In this document: in pieces, positions 45,279-56,498 of the stretch
Position numbering within the stretch: position 1 is the stretch's first letter
Layout of the letters: each line of letters starts with the position of its first letter
Assembly (NCBI GenBank): GCA_946902875.1
Contig: OX336338.1
Span: 12,205,971 to 12,269,970, forward strand
Direction: 5' to 3'
Length of the DNA stretch: 64,000 bases
Origin: Nematopogon swammerdamellus
Lineage: Eukaryota > Arthropoda > Insecta > Lepidoptera > Adelidae
Notes under the pieces: generated by a model
The model's input: the letters and a program-made list of their open reading frames with translations, nothing else
Databases searched by the model: none
Told to the model about the DNA's origin: nothing
Position numbers and translations under genes: made by a program

Positions 45279-48200
45279 TTAAACTAAGAAGTAATCCTGA
45301 AAAAATAAAATACATAAATTTAGTTTAGCACGAAAAGAAAAAAACATACATGATCATGATCACTGAAATTTTTTATACATTTTCAAATTACTAAGTTCGG
45401 CAAGCACTGCAAAAGTTTGCATAATAAAAAACAAGCTCTTTCTGTGATTTGAAAAAAAAATTACACGGTGGTGTTGCCCAAAGGTCCATCGGACAATCAG
45501 ACATAGCCAATAACACATCACGGACGTTGTAGGTGATGTAGCCAACCGTGTCAGTTTCCATAAAAAAAAAACACCATTCCTCGCGAAACCACGTTCAGCG
45601 AGATATCTACCATGCTAGCGGCATGGTATGCGGATGAATCGTTAGTTTGAAGACCCCCAGATTACAGGAACTCTCATCGTAAAACCATTTCATATTTTCG
45701 CCGCTCTATGTTGCAGCTCTAGCGCTAGAACGCAGTGGGAACTATTGTGGACACAAGGCACTGCTCTGAATTTCCCAGTGGAGCTTTCATGCTAGCCTTG
45801 TATCAATTTGGCTCCGAAGTCAGCGCAATATTCAGCAGGTTTGCTCTACGCGACGGAATGCTACGTTTCACATGTATGGGGGTTTTCTCAGTTCCAGCCA
45901 TTGTTTATTGTTTATTGTATAATTTCATCCATAGGTAGGTAACCTACGCTTGGATACGTCGAAAATCTAGCCAGTTCTAAATTCAATGCGAAGAAGAACT
46001 GACAAACAAACTTCGCAAGTCACCATGTTTTGTTAGTAACTTATAAGTATTGTATTATAGTCGGTCTAAACGGCTATGTAAATAGTTTGTGTTTTCCGAC
46101 CAGTTCAGTGTAGCAGGCAGTGTAGTAGGCACGATCAAAGGGGGAAGCACTGACATGGCACCTAGTTCACCCGGTGTTATGGGCTGACATCACGGACGTT
46201 GTAGGTGATGTAGCCAACCGTGTCAGTTTCCATAAAAAAAAAAAACTTATAAATAATTAACCCATACTACCGCTCACAAGAGCATTAATATTTACAGCAT
46301 AAACATGAATACTGAAAAATCTGACCACTCTGCCTATTTACATTACCTATATCGGGTGTATAGTGCCATATCAAGTCAATTCAACAAATATTAGTAAAAG
46401 TTTATTACAAAGAAATGTAATAAGTCATGTTAAAAATCTAAAGATACAATCGGGGGTTTTAGTAAGACGAAAGGTTTACATGCAGTTCACCTTCCTACTA
46501 CTAAGTCAGTAGATTTACGAAACTCACCGGCTTGTTGGCTTTCTGCCAGCAAACTTGAGTCTTCCATGCGATGTCGCAGTCATCCGTACCCTCTGTTTCA
46601 TAATGAAAAAAATATATTAAAGTTTTTCTACTCAAATTTGGGTGTCATCACAGTACCGAATGAATGTCTGAACACTGACTTAGGATAATTTAACTGATTT
46701 ACAAGCGGTTTTCACCAATACAATCGCACATCGATTCAATCGAGTAGAGCCTTGGTATCGGAATTAGGAAGGGATGAAAGTCGGAGAAATTTGAAGATAA
46801 TTAGATTATTTGCTGTTAAGTCCAACTTTAACACCAGGGAGCTGCAGGTACGTTCAATATTAGCCTATCAATTCATAATCAAAATATCAACGATTCGTAT
46901 TTATCCACGGATATTTCACCATGTGAACTTCGAATTGTTCAACTCCGGCAAAATTTTGGAGACCCCAAAAGTAGGTAAGTAAATTGATTTAAAATGTATT
47001 ATTTAATCCATGGATATTATGATGAAAAATAAATCTCCTTCCCCTAAAGTTCAACAAAACTTAGAAGTATATAGAGCCGCATAACTTACTGTGGGAGTAT
47101 TTAGAACCACACAACTTACTGGGGGAGTATATACATATAACCCCATAACTTTCTGAGGGAGTATATAGAACCATATACCTTTAAGTGAGTATATATAATA
47201 GAACCGCATAACTTACTGGGGGAGTATATAGAACCACATAACTTTCTGGGGGAGTATATAGAGCCAAATTTAAGTGAGTATATAGAACCACATAACCTAG
47301 AACGATATAAAAGCTTTGGACGCCGGACTGTTAAATGCTTGTATGAGAACTAGCGTCGCTGAGTTGCAGGGAGCGGAGTGTACTTACTTACCGATGATAA
47401 GATATTCCACTATTGTGCACACTAAACTTGGCTGTAGTGTTTTTACACGTAAACACAGAGCATGCGGGCATTTTAAACAGGTTTTTGCGAACGCGGCCGA
47501 TGACAGACTGACGGGCCAGCGCGCGACCGTCCAATGAAACAAGTATGCCTTTTTTATCGTTCTAGCACATAACTTACTGGGTGAGCCGCAGCCCCTGATA
47601 GCAGCCTCGTTTTTGTTCTTCATGTCCTCAGGCAGCAGCGCTAGCACGGTGTCGATCTCTACCACCCCATCAGACAACTGGTAAGGATATTAATTCATTA
47701 GTACTTATATTATTTTCTTGTTTCTTTCCATGTACTGTTTTGTAATTTAAGATTTTAATAAAGGGTTTCTGTGCTTAGTATTCTATTACATCGTCTGCAA
47801 AAGGCAGTTTTTTTTCAAAGTTTTTCCCTTTGAGACTTTAGAATTACTTATTTCAAGCAATTTTCATTCTAAATTCCCATCACTTAAGTTCACAATTTGC
47901 ATTACCATCACCATAATTGTGACCAGATTTTTGTCTGCTTACAGATTGTTTTGTGTTCTTTCTTTAAATATACCCTTCTTTATTAGATAAAAATCACTGA
48001 CCTTTAACTCTACAATATAGATCCCCCCAAATATAAACTATCTTGCCATCTACAGGGTTAATGTGTGGAGATCCGTTGTGTCTGCCAGCGCCATTGAGAG
48101 ACAAGAATGAGTTTTTGTATGCACGTGACTCACCATACCAGCGGACTCCATCACGCATTTGATATAGCACTTGAGTGTCGGATCATCCGGTAAGTCGGCT

Positions 48201-51200
48201 CCGTTGTTCACGTCGTTAAGAACAGCTGAAAAGCGAAAATTAGTAGGTAGATACCTAGTTAAGTATAAAGGACTGAAATAATACAAGAGCAGCACAAGGC
48301 AAGGCACCTCACTAATATAGAAATTTGTTATGTATTGCCTGTGATACGAAGTAAAATCTAAGACATGCAGTAAATCAAAATAAATTATTTAATGCTGTCC
48401 TGAAATCCTCTAGCTAAACCAAAAAAAAAGTTTTAAAAAACATAAAACCGACTTCCTAAAAAAAGTAAAACTAAAAAACTATTTAAAATAAAAATATAAA
48501 AACCGCCTTCAAAAATATATGAAATAAAAACCTAAAAAAAAAAACGAACCCTAGAGTTGAAGGCGGTGCTAAAAAGGCTACACAAATCACAAAGGATATT
48601 ATCATCCGCTCATGTTTTCTTTCATGCATCATTTTGCTTGCTTTAGCACCGCCTTCAACTCTAGGGTTCGTTTTTTTTTTTAGGTTTTTATTTCATATAT
48701 TTTTGAAGGCGGTTTTTATATTTTTATTTTAAATAGTTTTTTAGTTTTACTTTTTTTAGGAAGTCGGTTTTATGTTTTTTAAAACTTTTTTTTTTATTTC
48801 ACAGTTTTTTTTTAGTTATTTTTTGCTATTGATGTACTCGCTTTCCAATCCGATCTTGACCCAATTAAAATAGGACCACGTCAGCTTCGATAGCTCAGTG
48901 GTGCAGACAGTCAACTGTCGCTATTGAATTTTAAGCAACGCTGGGTGCGGTCAGTGCTTAGATGGGTGACCGCTGACCGTTGGAGGCTGACCAAGGTTCG
49001 GATTCCTCGTAAAACTGTAAGTCCCTTCCCTCGTAATTTTACTTGGTGGTAGGGTTTAACCTTCCCGGGTTGGTACCACCGCACTGAATTAAACGTCGGT
49101 CGAAACGGCTATGTAAATAGTTTGTGTTTTCCGACCAGTTCAGTGTAGTCAGCACGATCAAAGGGGGAAGCACTGACATGGCACTGGTGTTATGGGCTGA
49201 CATCACGGACGTTGTAGGTGATGTTGCAGAACTTAGTAGAATGGACAGACATAAACGTGTTACGGAAGCCTACTTTTATTATAAAATAACCGTCGGAGGA
49301 CCTTGGTTGAAAATTGTAAAATTTAGTAGAACGGATAGACATGCATATGTTACGGAACCCTACATTCATTTTGCAGAACTTAGTAGAATGGACAGACATA
49401 AACGTGTTACGGAACCCTACTTAACAGTTGCACTCCGGGAGTGCCGGCAGATCCCGTGCCACTCTAACTTAACCCTTAACGCAATGACTTAAGGTTTCAT
49501 TTTAAAAATGACGCTGACGCGATGTCGCGAGTTATACATTTTTACCCACCTAAAAAAGTGCCAAGAGCCGCTAAAGAAGTTTTCACTTCAAAAACCTCAG
49601 GGTTATCCCCTTTCAAATAAAAAAAAAAAGAATTTTCAAAATCGGCCCACAATTGACGGAGTAATCGCGTAACAAACATCCAAAAAAAGAAAACATACCG
49701 TCGAATTGAGAATCTTTTAGGTCTAAAGTAAATTTCTCGTGAAGACAAATGCAACGAGCCCAAACACGATGGGTTTATCATGTGTAGTTTAGGAGTTCCT
49801 ATGGCCACCTTCTGTCTCCATCATCAAACCAGCTCGATGGTACTCGGTACAGTAGGTACTGGCCAGGTACCATAATAAATTAAGCGCCGGTCGGAAAAGA
49901 TAAAAAAATTTCAAATTTAGAATATTCATGAAACAAGGGTCCGAATATGTATCACTAGTATATCGATTCATGTATTTCAACAGGACAGAGAAAATTTCAA
50001 AATATTAGGTATTTAATACTTTTTAGTTTTTTTTTTTTTTGTTTTTTGGAAATCGGTTTAATATTTTTTAAAACAGTTTTTATTTCATTCTTTTTAGTAA
50101 TATTACATAAAAAAGAATAATCGAAATCGAATAATCGAAATCGATTGAAGTGGTACAGAATTATTCGCCATATGTGTCAGACTGCAAATTGCTGAATAAG
50201 TCCACATCACAAATGTTTTGCTGAAGGTAACCACACACCATACTAATTTATCAAACTGAAAATTGCCGAAAACGACCACATCACAAGTTTTGCTGAAGGT
50301 AACCACACACCATAGTATTATGCTGATTTTTCGAAAACCACTGAACCAATTTCGATAAAATTGAAATGGGACCACCTCGGAAGTATGACCTAACTAACAA
50401 AAAAAGAATTTTCTAAATCGGCCCTCAATTGACGGAGAAATCGTGTTACAAACATACAAAAAAATAAAAATAAAAAAAAAAATAAAAAAAAAAAACATAC
50501 AGACGAATTGAGAACCTCCTCCTTTTTTGGAAGTCGGTTAAAAACATATGACTAGTGTGTCCTACCGGTCATGATAAGGTACGATTGTGAAACGTGATCC
50601 TTAACTATGAGAACCTCTCCAAAAATTTGGATAGTTCAGCGTGCCATTGAAAGGGTCATGTTGTGAATAACTCTACTGGACGTCGTCGCCGTTAGACAGT
50701 GGTTTCGTACATCTGAAAGCTGGGAAGAGTGAAGGAAATATAGAGAGGCGTTCGTTCAGCAGTGGAATACCATACGCGCATACATATGTAATATATTAAT
50801 ATATTTATTATCTAATGTATTAGTTTTCTATAACGTACTGTATCCCACTCATAGACATGGGCCTCCCCATCACACCATTATTCATATGAGGTGAGCAGTG
50901 GGGTCAGTATCTGTGTTCGCTTTATAACTCAAGAACGGCTCAACCAATTCACTTGCAATTTCCACCTATGTAACCCTCAGTACATGTCTCCGCAAGGTTC
51001 ATTCATGATTTCATGATATACATCTGCCGTCAGTATGAATATCAATCATCAATCAATCAATACTAATAATAAATCTGTAAGGTATGGTCGTGGAATAAGT
51101 TACTTATTTTTATGAGATACTTCGTTTGTAGATTATATGGATGATACTAAAACTAAATTGACGATTTTTTGAAATATGTTCTGTATGTATGTATGTATGT

Positions 51201-54200
51201 ATGTATGTTCCTCCATAACTCTTAAACCGATCATCAGAATTCGATGAAACTTAGTACAAGCACATTTTCCTATACGGGACACAGGATAAATTCAGTTCTG
51301 GTTAGCTAAGATGTGGCTCCCATACAAGCCGAAATGTTCTGCGCCCCGCGCCACAGTAGGTATTTAGCGAGCGGGCGGCGGCGGACGGCGGCGGCGGCGG
51401 CGTGGCGCCTATGAATAGCGACCGAGCGGCCGCACGCACCATATTATTGAAAGGCAAAATTTTAATTTTATGTGATTTGAATTTTTGACGTGGAATCACG
51501 TGTTACTCTAGGTTATTTCTATGTCTTACTCATACAGTAAAATACAAGGTGGGAAGCATGTAAGCTAAAATATGATGTCACCGACGCGAAACATGCACCG
51601 GGAAAATGGTTAATCCTAAGTTTCTAAGTAACGCACATACAAAACACATATATCACCAAAATGAGGAAGGTGGCGCAAATACAACAATAATAAAAATAAA
51701 TAAATTGTTATTATTATTAGCAGGCACAGTAAGTTCTCAAAGTTAGACGATTTTTAGGGTTCCGTATCCGGTACGGGACCCTATTACTAAGCCTACGCCG
51801 CCGTCTGTCTGTCCGAGGGCTGTATCTCTTGAACAGTAATAGGTAGCCCGTTGAAATTTTCACATAATATGTCATTAAGGCCGATATAAAAATAAGAAAA
51901 AGTAAAACATTCACAGGGGTTCCCACAGAAGAAACTAAAAAGTGTATGCGCGCGCGCCATCTACCGAAACGAGTATGAAGCATTTTAACTGCCTTTGCGC
52001 ACTCCTGTATTTCTTGTTTCTAGTCGTGTACTGTTCTTCCTTCAATTTGTGTGCAATAAAGAGTTTCTATTCTATTCTATTCTAACTAATCATGAATTTT
52101 AACTAATATGAAGCATTTCATAAACACGCCATAGATGGCGTGAGTGGCGCTGACCATGACATGGCGATACGGAACCCTCGGTGCGCGATTTCGACTCGCA
52201 CTTGGCTGGTTTTTTTTAATGATATTTTTTTACATTAGTTGCTTATCATACTAATTACGCTTTTACGTACATGTACATACGTAATACGAATTTTAGTCGA
52301 GGGAAGCCGCGGGAAAAAGTATATAGTTTATGTATATTTGCTTTATACATAACTCACGAACGGCCCAACCAATTTACCAGATTTGCTATTAAACCTAATT
52401 TCACCTGAGTGGAGCCGCGGACACAGCTAGTTTCTAATAAATTAAATATTTGTAGTGAATCGTACCAATGTTATACGTTGAATACTGGAATGAATATTTC
52501 GGAATAGTTTTAGATAAGTTAATTGTTTGCTTTCACTATAAGAACAAGAAGAAAGATATCATTTACACTGTTGTCACAAGAAGATTGATGAGTTTAAGTT
52601 TTTATCATAGAAATAACCTAAGTCAATGGTTTTTATGTAACAAATAAAAAAACTGTGACAAGGTATTAAACGAGCGAGTGGACAAGGGAGAATGAAGAGG
52701 AAATTAAGTAACCTCGACGTTGAAAAAAGCAGGTGAGATGATGGCCTTTTCGTTCCTTTGGGATTCATACTGTCAAGATTTCTGTTTCTTTAGAATTTAG
52801 ATGTACCAGAAAACTTGAGTGAAAACCCCATGTGATCGAGTTATAAGCGAACATATAATCGATGACGGTGCACGCGTCGAATACATACAGGTTTTGCTCT
52901 TTATTAGTAAGTTTTCACCAGGAAATCTTCCCCGAATGTTAGGGATTTATTTTATTACTGCCAAACTGGTTGCTCGTGGTCAGACGCAGCGCAGCCAATC
53001 ACCCCCGAGGAGGTGGCAGTCTGGCTTGAAGGCCGACCAATGTCGCTGGGGATAGGCTGTCAACCAGCAATTTTAATATGCTTCATTATTTCTATCTTTC
53101 CTTATTTCTGTCTTTCCTTTACTTCTAACCTTCGTTTTGTCCTGTTTCTCCGATGCAGCTCTCCCTCAATGCTCTCGCTACCTCCGCCATCTCCTCGTCC
53201 ATTCCCTAAGGCGAAAAATGCAACAGCTTAGTGGAAGGAACAAACTTCTAATGCAAGAGTTATAAAATATTGAAGCAAACGAAACTAAGTAGCCGGGCAA
53301 GAATACCTAGTAGAATTATAGTCGAATTACGCACTGAATTGTCTATCATCATTCTCCTATATTAAACAAACATACATAACATTATTACATGTAAAATTAC
53401 TAAATAATTCATTCTACACCTGAAAGAGGTCAAAATATTTCAATAGCTTTTATGTCACTCTTGCGTGCATAACGTACGTTGCGGGACGTAAGTAGGTACG
53501 TAGATAAATACACAATGCAACATACATACTTAGCTTTGATCCATATATAAATAACGCATGCCCAAAGTTGTAGATAATAATGCAAAATCTCAGAACACCA
53601 TACATTCGCCACACACGTTAACCATTTAATTGTGCCAGCAGTCCTTATATTAAACAAAAATAAAATATCTAAATTATTTAGGTGTACAAAAACATTGAGA
53701 GTTTTACTATAATAAAGTTACTAAGCATCTACATTGTTGCATTGAAATAATCAATAAATAATCGTTGCCTAATATAACATGGCAACGTATCCCGTATTTA
53801 ATATGTAGGTATGTTCGTTTAACTCAAGAATATGTGAACAATATTCCATGCGGTTTTCACCAATGCATATATCTATCCATAAGTCTCTCGAGATATTCAC
53901 ATACTTATGTTAGACACCTTAGGCTCTTGTTAGGCTCGGCGCCATATGTATTAAAAAAAAACTTTTAAGATGCCAATATTCTTAACGCGAGCGGTGCTGT
54001 GGGCACATACACAAGTACTTAGTTATTATTGATTAATAATAAGCCAACTTGGTCAGCTGGTTTAATATTATGACAAATACCTATACAAGTATATGCTCCA
54101 CACATAATTATACAATATTACACATAATATACTTTGAAGTAAATGTTCCTTACATGAGCTCCCGGGGAGAGGGCTATGCCCAGGAGTAACGCGACGGTGT

Positions 54201-54216
54201 AACTCCATGTCGTCAT
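45279..54216 (-). CDS. Odorant-binding protein, classic six-cysteine type (complete, 6 exons)
   Basis: Exons on minus: 54216-54154, 53205-53130, 48225-48134, 47677-47578, 46592-46528, 45296-45279. GT/AG borders and phases 0,1,0,1,0 agree, giving 137 codons. Residues 1-20 form a signal peptide (hydrophobic core 'VALLLGIAL'). Cysteines at 38, 66, 70, 107, 116 and 125 give C1-x27-C2-x3-C3-x36-C4-x8-C5-x8-C6, the classic insect OBP spacing that pairs into three disulfides. Other landmarks are 'LKCYIKCVMESAGM' and 'CDIAWKTQVCWQK', with a C-terminal 'DYFLV'. OBPs are secreted, often into antennal sensillum lymph, where they bind small hydrophobic odorants. Ligand and tissue cannot be told from sequence. 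The six-codon last exon is small but fits the family's C-terminus. A MITE and a minisatellite abut the exon 4 donor. Confidence 0.92.
45500..45570 (+). repeat. SINE tail fragment
   Basis: 'catcacggacgttgtaggtg' to 'accgtgtcagtttcca' plus an A-run. In the last intron of the OBP gene. Confidence 0.7.
46058..46247 (+). repeat. SINE 3' half with LINE-type tail
   Basis: 'cggtctaaacggctatgtaa' to 'gtgtcagtttccat' and an A-run. It carries a small internal duplication ('gtgtagcaggcagtgtagta') not seen in other copies. OBP intron. Confidence 0.78.
47064..47296. repeat. Minisatellite, about 30-bp unit, containing the OBP exon 4 donor motif
   Basis: Roughly seven units of the form 'gtatatagaaccacataa' plus 'cttactgggg', with drift. 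On the minus (gene) strand several units read CCCAGTAAGTTATG or close variants, identical to the genuine exon 4 donor (CCCA|GTAAGTTATG at 47581-47568). The array was adjacent to the exon before the MITE at 47297 inserted. Confidence 0.8.
47297..47565. mobile_element. hAT-like non-autonomous MITE, 269 bp, 8-bp target duplication
   Basis: CACATAAC duplicated at 47289-47296 and 47566-47573. Terminal inverted repeats begin CTAGAACGATA at both ends (one extra base inside). The 8-bp duplication suits the hAT superfamily. No ORF of note. It ends 4 bp before the GT of the OBP exon 4 splice donor (gene-strand intron base 12 when measured from the exon end). Confidence 0.83.
48430..48790. repeat. Large hairpin within copy 1
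   Basis: Left arm 48430-48583 (from 'gttttaaaaaacataaaacc' to 'gttgaaggcggtgctaaa') and right arm 48640-48789 are reverse complements over about 150 bp, nearly exact. The loop is about 55 bp. Confidence 0.9.
48880..49222 (+). repeat. SINE with tRNA/5S-like head and LINE tail, copy inside unit 1
   Basis: Head: 'gatagctcagtggtgcagac' (48890), 'gcttagatgggtgaccg' (48956, 5S-like), 'aggttcggattcctcg'. Body: 'ggttggtaccaccgcactga'. Tail: 'tgttatgggctgacatcacg' and 'gttgtaggtgatgt'. Complete in order. Confidence 0.85.
51180..51210 (+). repeat. (GTAT)n microsatellite
   Basis: About seven GTAT units. A related AT-rich stretch occurs near 60825-60845 in a similar context ('actaaattgacgattttt'). Confidence 0.85.
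51350..51435. other. GC-rich patch (GGC)n
   Basis: Dense GGC/GCC triplets in otherwise AT-rich intron. No exon with correct phase was found. Confidence 0.5.
51755..52217 (+). repeat. Lepidopteran dispersed repeat with tRNA-like tail, sense copy
   Basis: From 'tttttagggttccgtatccg' to the tRNA-like end 'gcgatttcgactcgcacttg' and 'gctggttttttt'. Mirrors 3011-3425. Contains a small internal '(ttctattc)n' insertion at 52060-52085. Confidence 0.72.
52220..53125. other. OBP intron 2, right part
   Basis: AT-rich, with one repeat tail near 52340-52435 ('cggcccaaccaatttaccag', 'gagccgcggacacagctag'). About 52985-53060 resembles a SINE remnant. No coding sequence recognised. Confidence 0.4.
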
Positions 54217-54271
54217 CGCGAAAACGATAGTTTGTTAGTGCCGATGTCTAATGTTGGGCGTAACCTTTATA

Positions 54272-54279
54272 CTTATATA
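54272..54279 (-). promoter_or_regulatory. TATA box of the OBP gene
   Basis: Minus-strand TATATAAG, 56 bp upstream of the ATG (54216-54214). Spacing leaves room for a start site about 30 bp downstream and a very short 5'UTR. Confidence 0.65.
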
Positions 54280-54289
54280 TCGACGTGCT

Positions 54290-55590
54290 CAATGTCAACT
54301 CATGATTGCAGGTTGTGGGAAGTACACCGAGGGATGGCGTTCGAAACGACGATCTCAATCACTCACACCCGTCACACAGTACGCTGTGCTGCGGTGATAC
54401 CAATCAGGACGGGCTGCTCTTCTTCACTTCTTTTCTCTTTTATTCTTCTAACCTATCTCTTCTCTATTTCTTTTATATTCTCTTCTTCTATCGGTCGGTC
54501 GTACTATTTCGTAGGTGCTCAATCAACCACGCCACTTAATAGATGGCACGGCTAATAGATAAAATCCTAAAATGTTGCATGGGCTGGGCTTACACAATTG
54601 ACTTTTCTATTATATCTATCATACATGTCAGTCAGTCAGTCGGTCAGTCAGTCAGCGTGCATAAGTCCACTGCTGTACATACACCTTTTCAATTTTCCTC
54701 CAGGGGTCGTCGTCTCTTCGGCTGACGTGCCCAGCCCACTGCCACTTGAGCTTAGCCACTCAGTATCCAATATCGACTACATGGGGCCATCGGCGGATTT
54801 CCTCGTAACATTACATACATATGAAATAATTTAATTTGTTCTGGGAATATTGATTTTCTCGTTTGTGGATTTTCCCTGTTGTGCCTCTTGTACATACTAC
54901 ACTTATAATTTGACTGTGGTGCCCTCTATACGCGACCGTCTATGCCGAGAAATGAACCACTATAAAATTATAACGAGAGAGAAAATGTGTTGCAAGCTGT
55001 TAGCCGCTAGGTGGTGTAGCAAGCTAAATCTTAGTAAATTTGAACTGTCGATGTCGGTGTTAGCTGAAGGAATAAGACTGTTAAGGAACTGAAAGGAAAG
55101 GAATGTTATATAATATAAATAATAAATATATAATAAGTTTTTTTATATATAATAAGAAGACCGCGTGTGGTGGCGTGCCTTGGGAGAGGCCTATGTCCAG
55201 CAGTGGACCGATACAGGCTGATGATGAAGTTTTTTTAACTCAGAATTACATTATAACATAATATTAAACATTTAAACACATCCTAGTCAAGATAGAGGAA
55301 AGAGAGGAGTGATTTCACAAGATTCAGAGCTGAATTTCAGTTTAGCCCTACATACACAATTAATAGTGTTTCTGAGAGTGTGAACGAACTATCCGCGCAC
55401 AAGCTTACAGTGTCCGTTAGGTAAAATACAATTATGTTCCTTAGTTTTTACATAATTAATTAAATACAATTTGAAATAACTTCCATAGTATTGAGTCCCT
55501 AAGGGATAGCTAGAGAACGCTCCACGAAATTCAACACAATTACCAAAGATTACGTCGCTGCGCGACGTAATACAAACTCTTTGACAATTA
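54290..55590. other. Upstream of the OBP gene; no gene recognised
   Basis: Includes a (GTCA)n tract at 54628-54655 and a short block 'tgggagaggcctatgtccag' (55180-55215) that resembles common insect LINE 3' tails. Otherwise nothing identified. Confidence 0.4.
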
Positions 55591-55599
55591 CTAAGTCCC

Positions 55600-55965
55600 T
55601 CTCACTTGTGCTCGCCAACAATTATGTATGCTAAAAACAAATTGAGTCTGTCCACCCTAAGTGACGTCTCTAATTCAGTCCGTAAATACTCGTTCTGACC
55701 ACACTCCATCAGCAAATGGTACATGTCATCCTCCTTGTTACCCCTATCACAATTAATTTGGAGAGTCTCTCTTTTTCATCAGGAATTTAAATTTATTCAA
55801 TGGAATGTGGTCAGAACGAAGTCTTAGAGCTAGCACTAGAAACAGAGAGAGTGCGTCGCGGAAGTTCGTTCATTAGTTTCTGCACAAAGAAGTCCATGCA
55901 CGTACGTGGCAACGATGGGCCGAGGTGAGGCTGTACCCGAAAAAGCACAGAGGGGAAAAAATTGG
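55600..55965 (-). pseudogene. I-type LINE C-terminal fragment
   Basis: Minus-strand translation: 'FRSDHIPLNKFKFLMKK' followed by a Cys-His segment with 'DDMYHLLMECGQNEY', matching the C-terminus of the LINE at 13549-15462 ('SGHIPLNKFGFLMKK'). Broken by frameshifts. Confidence 0.7.
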
Positions 55966-56498
55966 CTTTTAGCCTCTTAATAAAATTACAGGTTTACTTT
56001 TTATATTGCGTATCCACTTAACTAGAGTTCAATCGAAAACTCAAGAAATCAAATATAACATAGCTTGTAACGAAACAGCTGTTTTACTCTACGGTTTTAC
56101 TATAAACTCTGTTGCTTGTTCGAACCTGGACTAAATCGTAGCTGCACTCTAAAGAGGTCTTATTTGAGCGTGTGTGTGCCACGTGTCATCAGGATTTACT
56201 GAACGGTTACAAGTTTACGTGCTGAAATTCCGTCAAATCTTCTTATTAGTTTCACCATAAATAATAGGTCGGGGAAAAAGTGTTTTCGCATATCGTATGT
56301 ATAAACTTGTAATACAATTTCTTTGGATGTACTATTTGTATCTGGCTAGTTGTGATGACATTACAAAGGTTACATGTTCAAAAAATGAACAGATTAGTAA
56401 AATGTTCTTTCCCGCTATTTTCATTTGTTTTTCTTTCTGTCAAAATGAGTGAACCTAATGAAGAAATTCGATACATTTTTAAATTTTATTACAAAAAG

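Larger units (their letters stand above)
48421..50544 (+). repeat. 2.1-kb foldback-SINE composite unit, copy 1 (OBP intron 2)
   Basis: Identical by eye to 56545-58666 with constant offset 8124, apart from a 2-bp difference in an A-run near 50490. Order: hairpin (48421-48800), linker, SINE (48880-49222), three 'cttagtagaatggacagaca'-type repeats (49228-49420), unknown sequence, end '..ggaagtcggtta'. Its left hairpin arm is shorter than in copy 2 by about 46 bp. No real gene inside; the 122-codon ORF at 49124-49492 is SINE plus repeat. Confidence 0.93.

Noticed and set aside
46447..46494. Alternative last OBP exon ('EGELHVNLSSY')
   Set aside because: The intron would be only about 34 bp. The exon at 45279-45296 gives a proper acceptor and a family-typical DYFLV end.
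49124..49492. 122-codon ORF, duplicated exactly at 57248-57616
   Set aside because: Made of SINE tail plus three 'cttagtagaatggacagaca' repeats. Identity comes from duplication of the repeat unit, not gene conservation.
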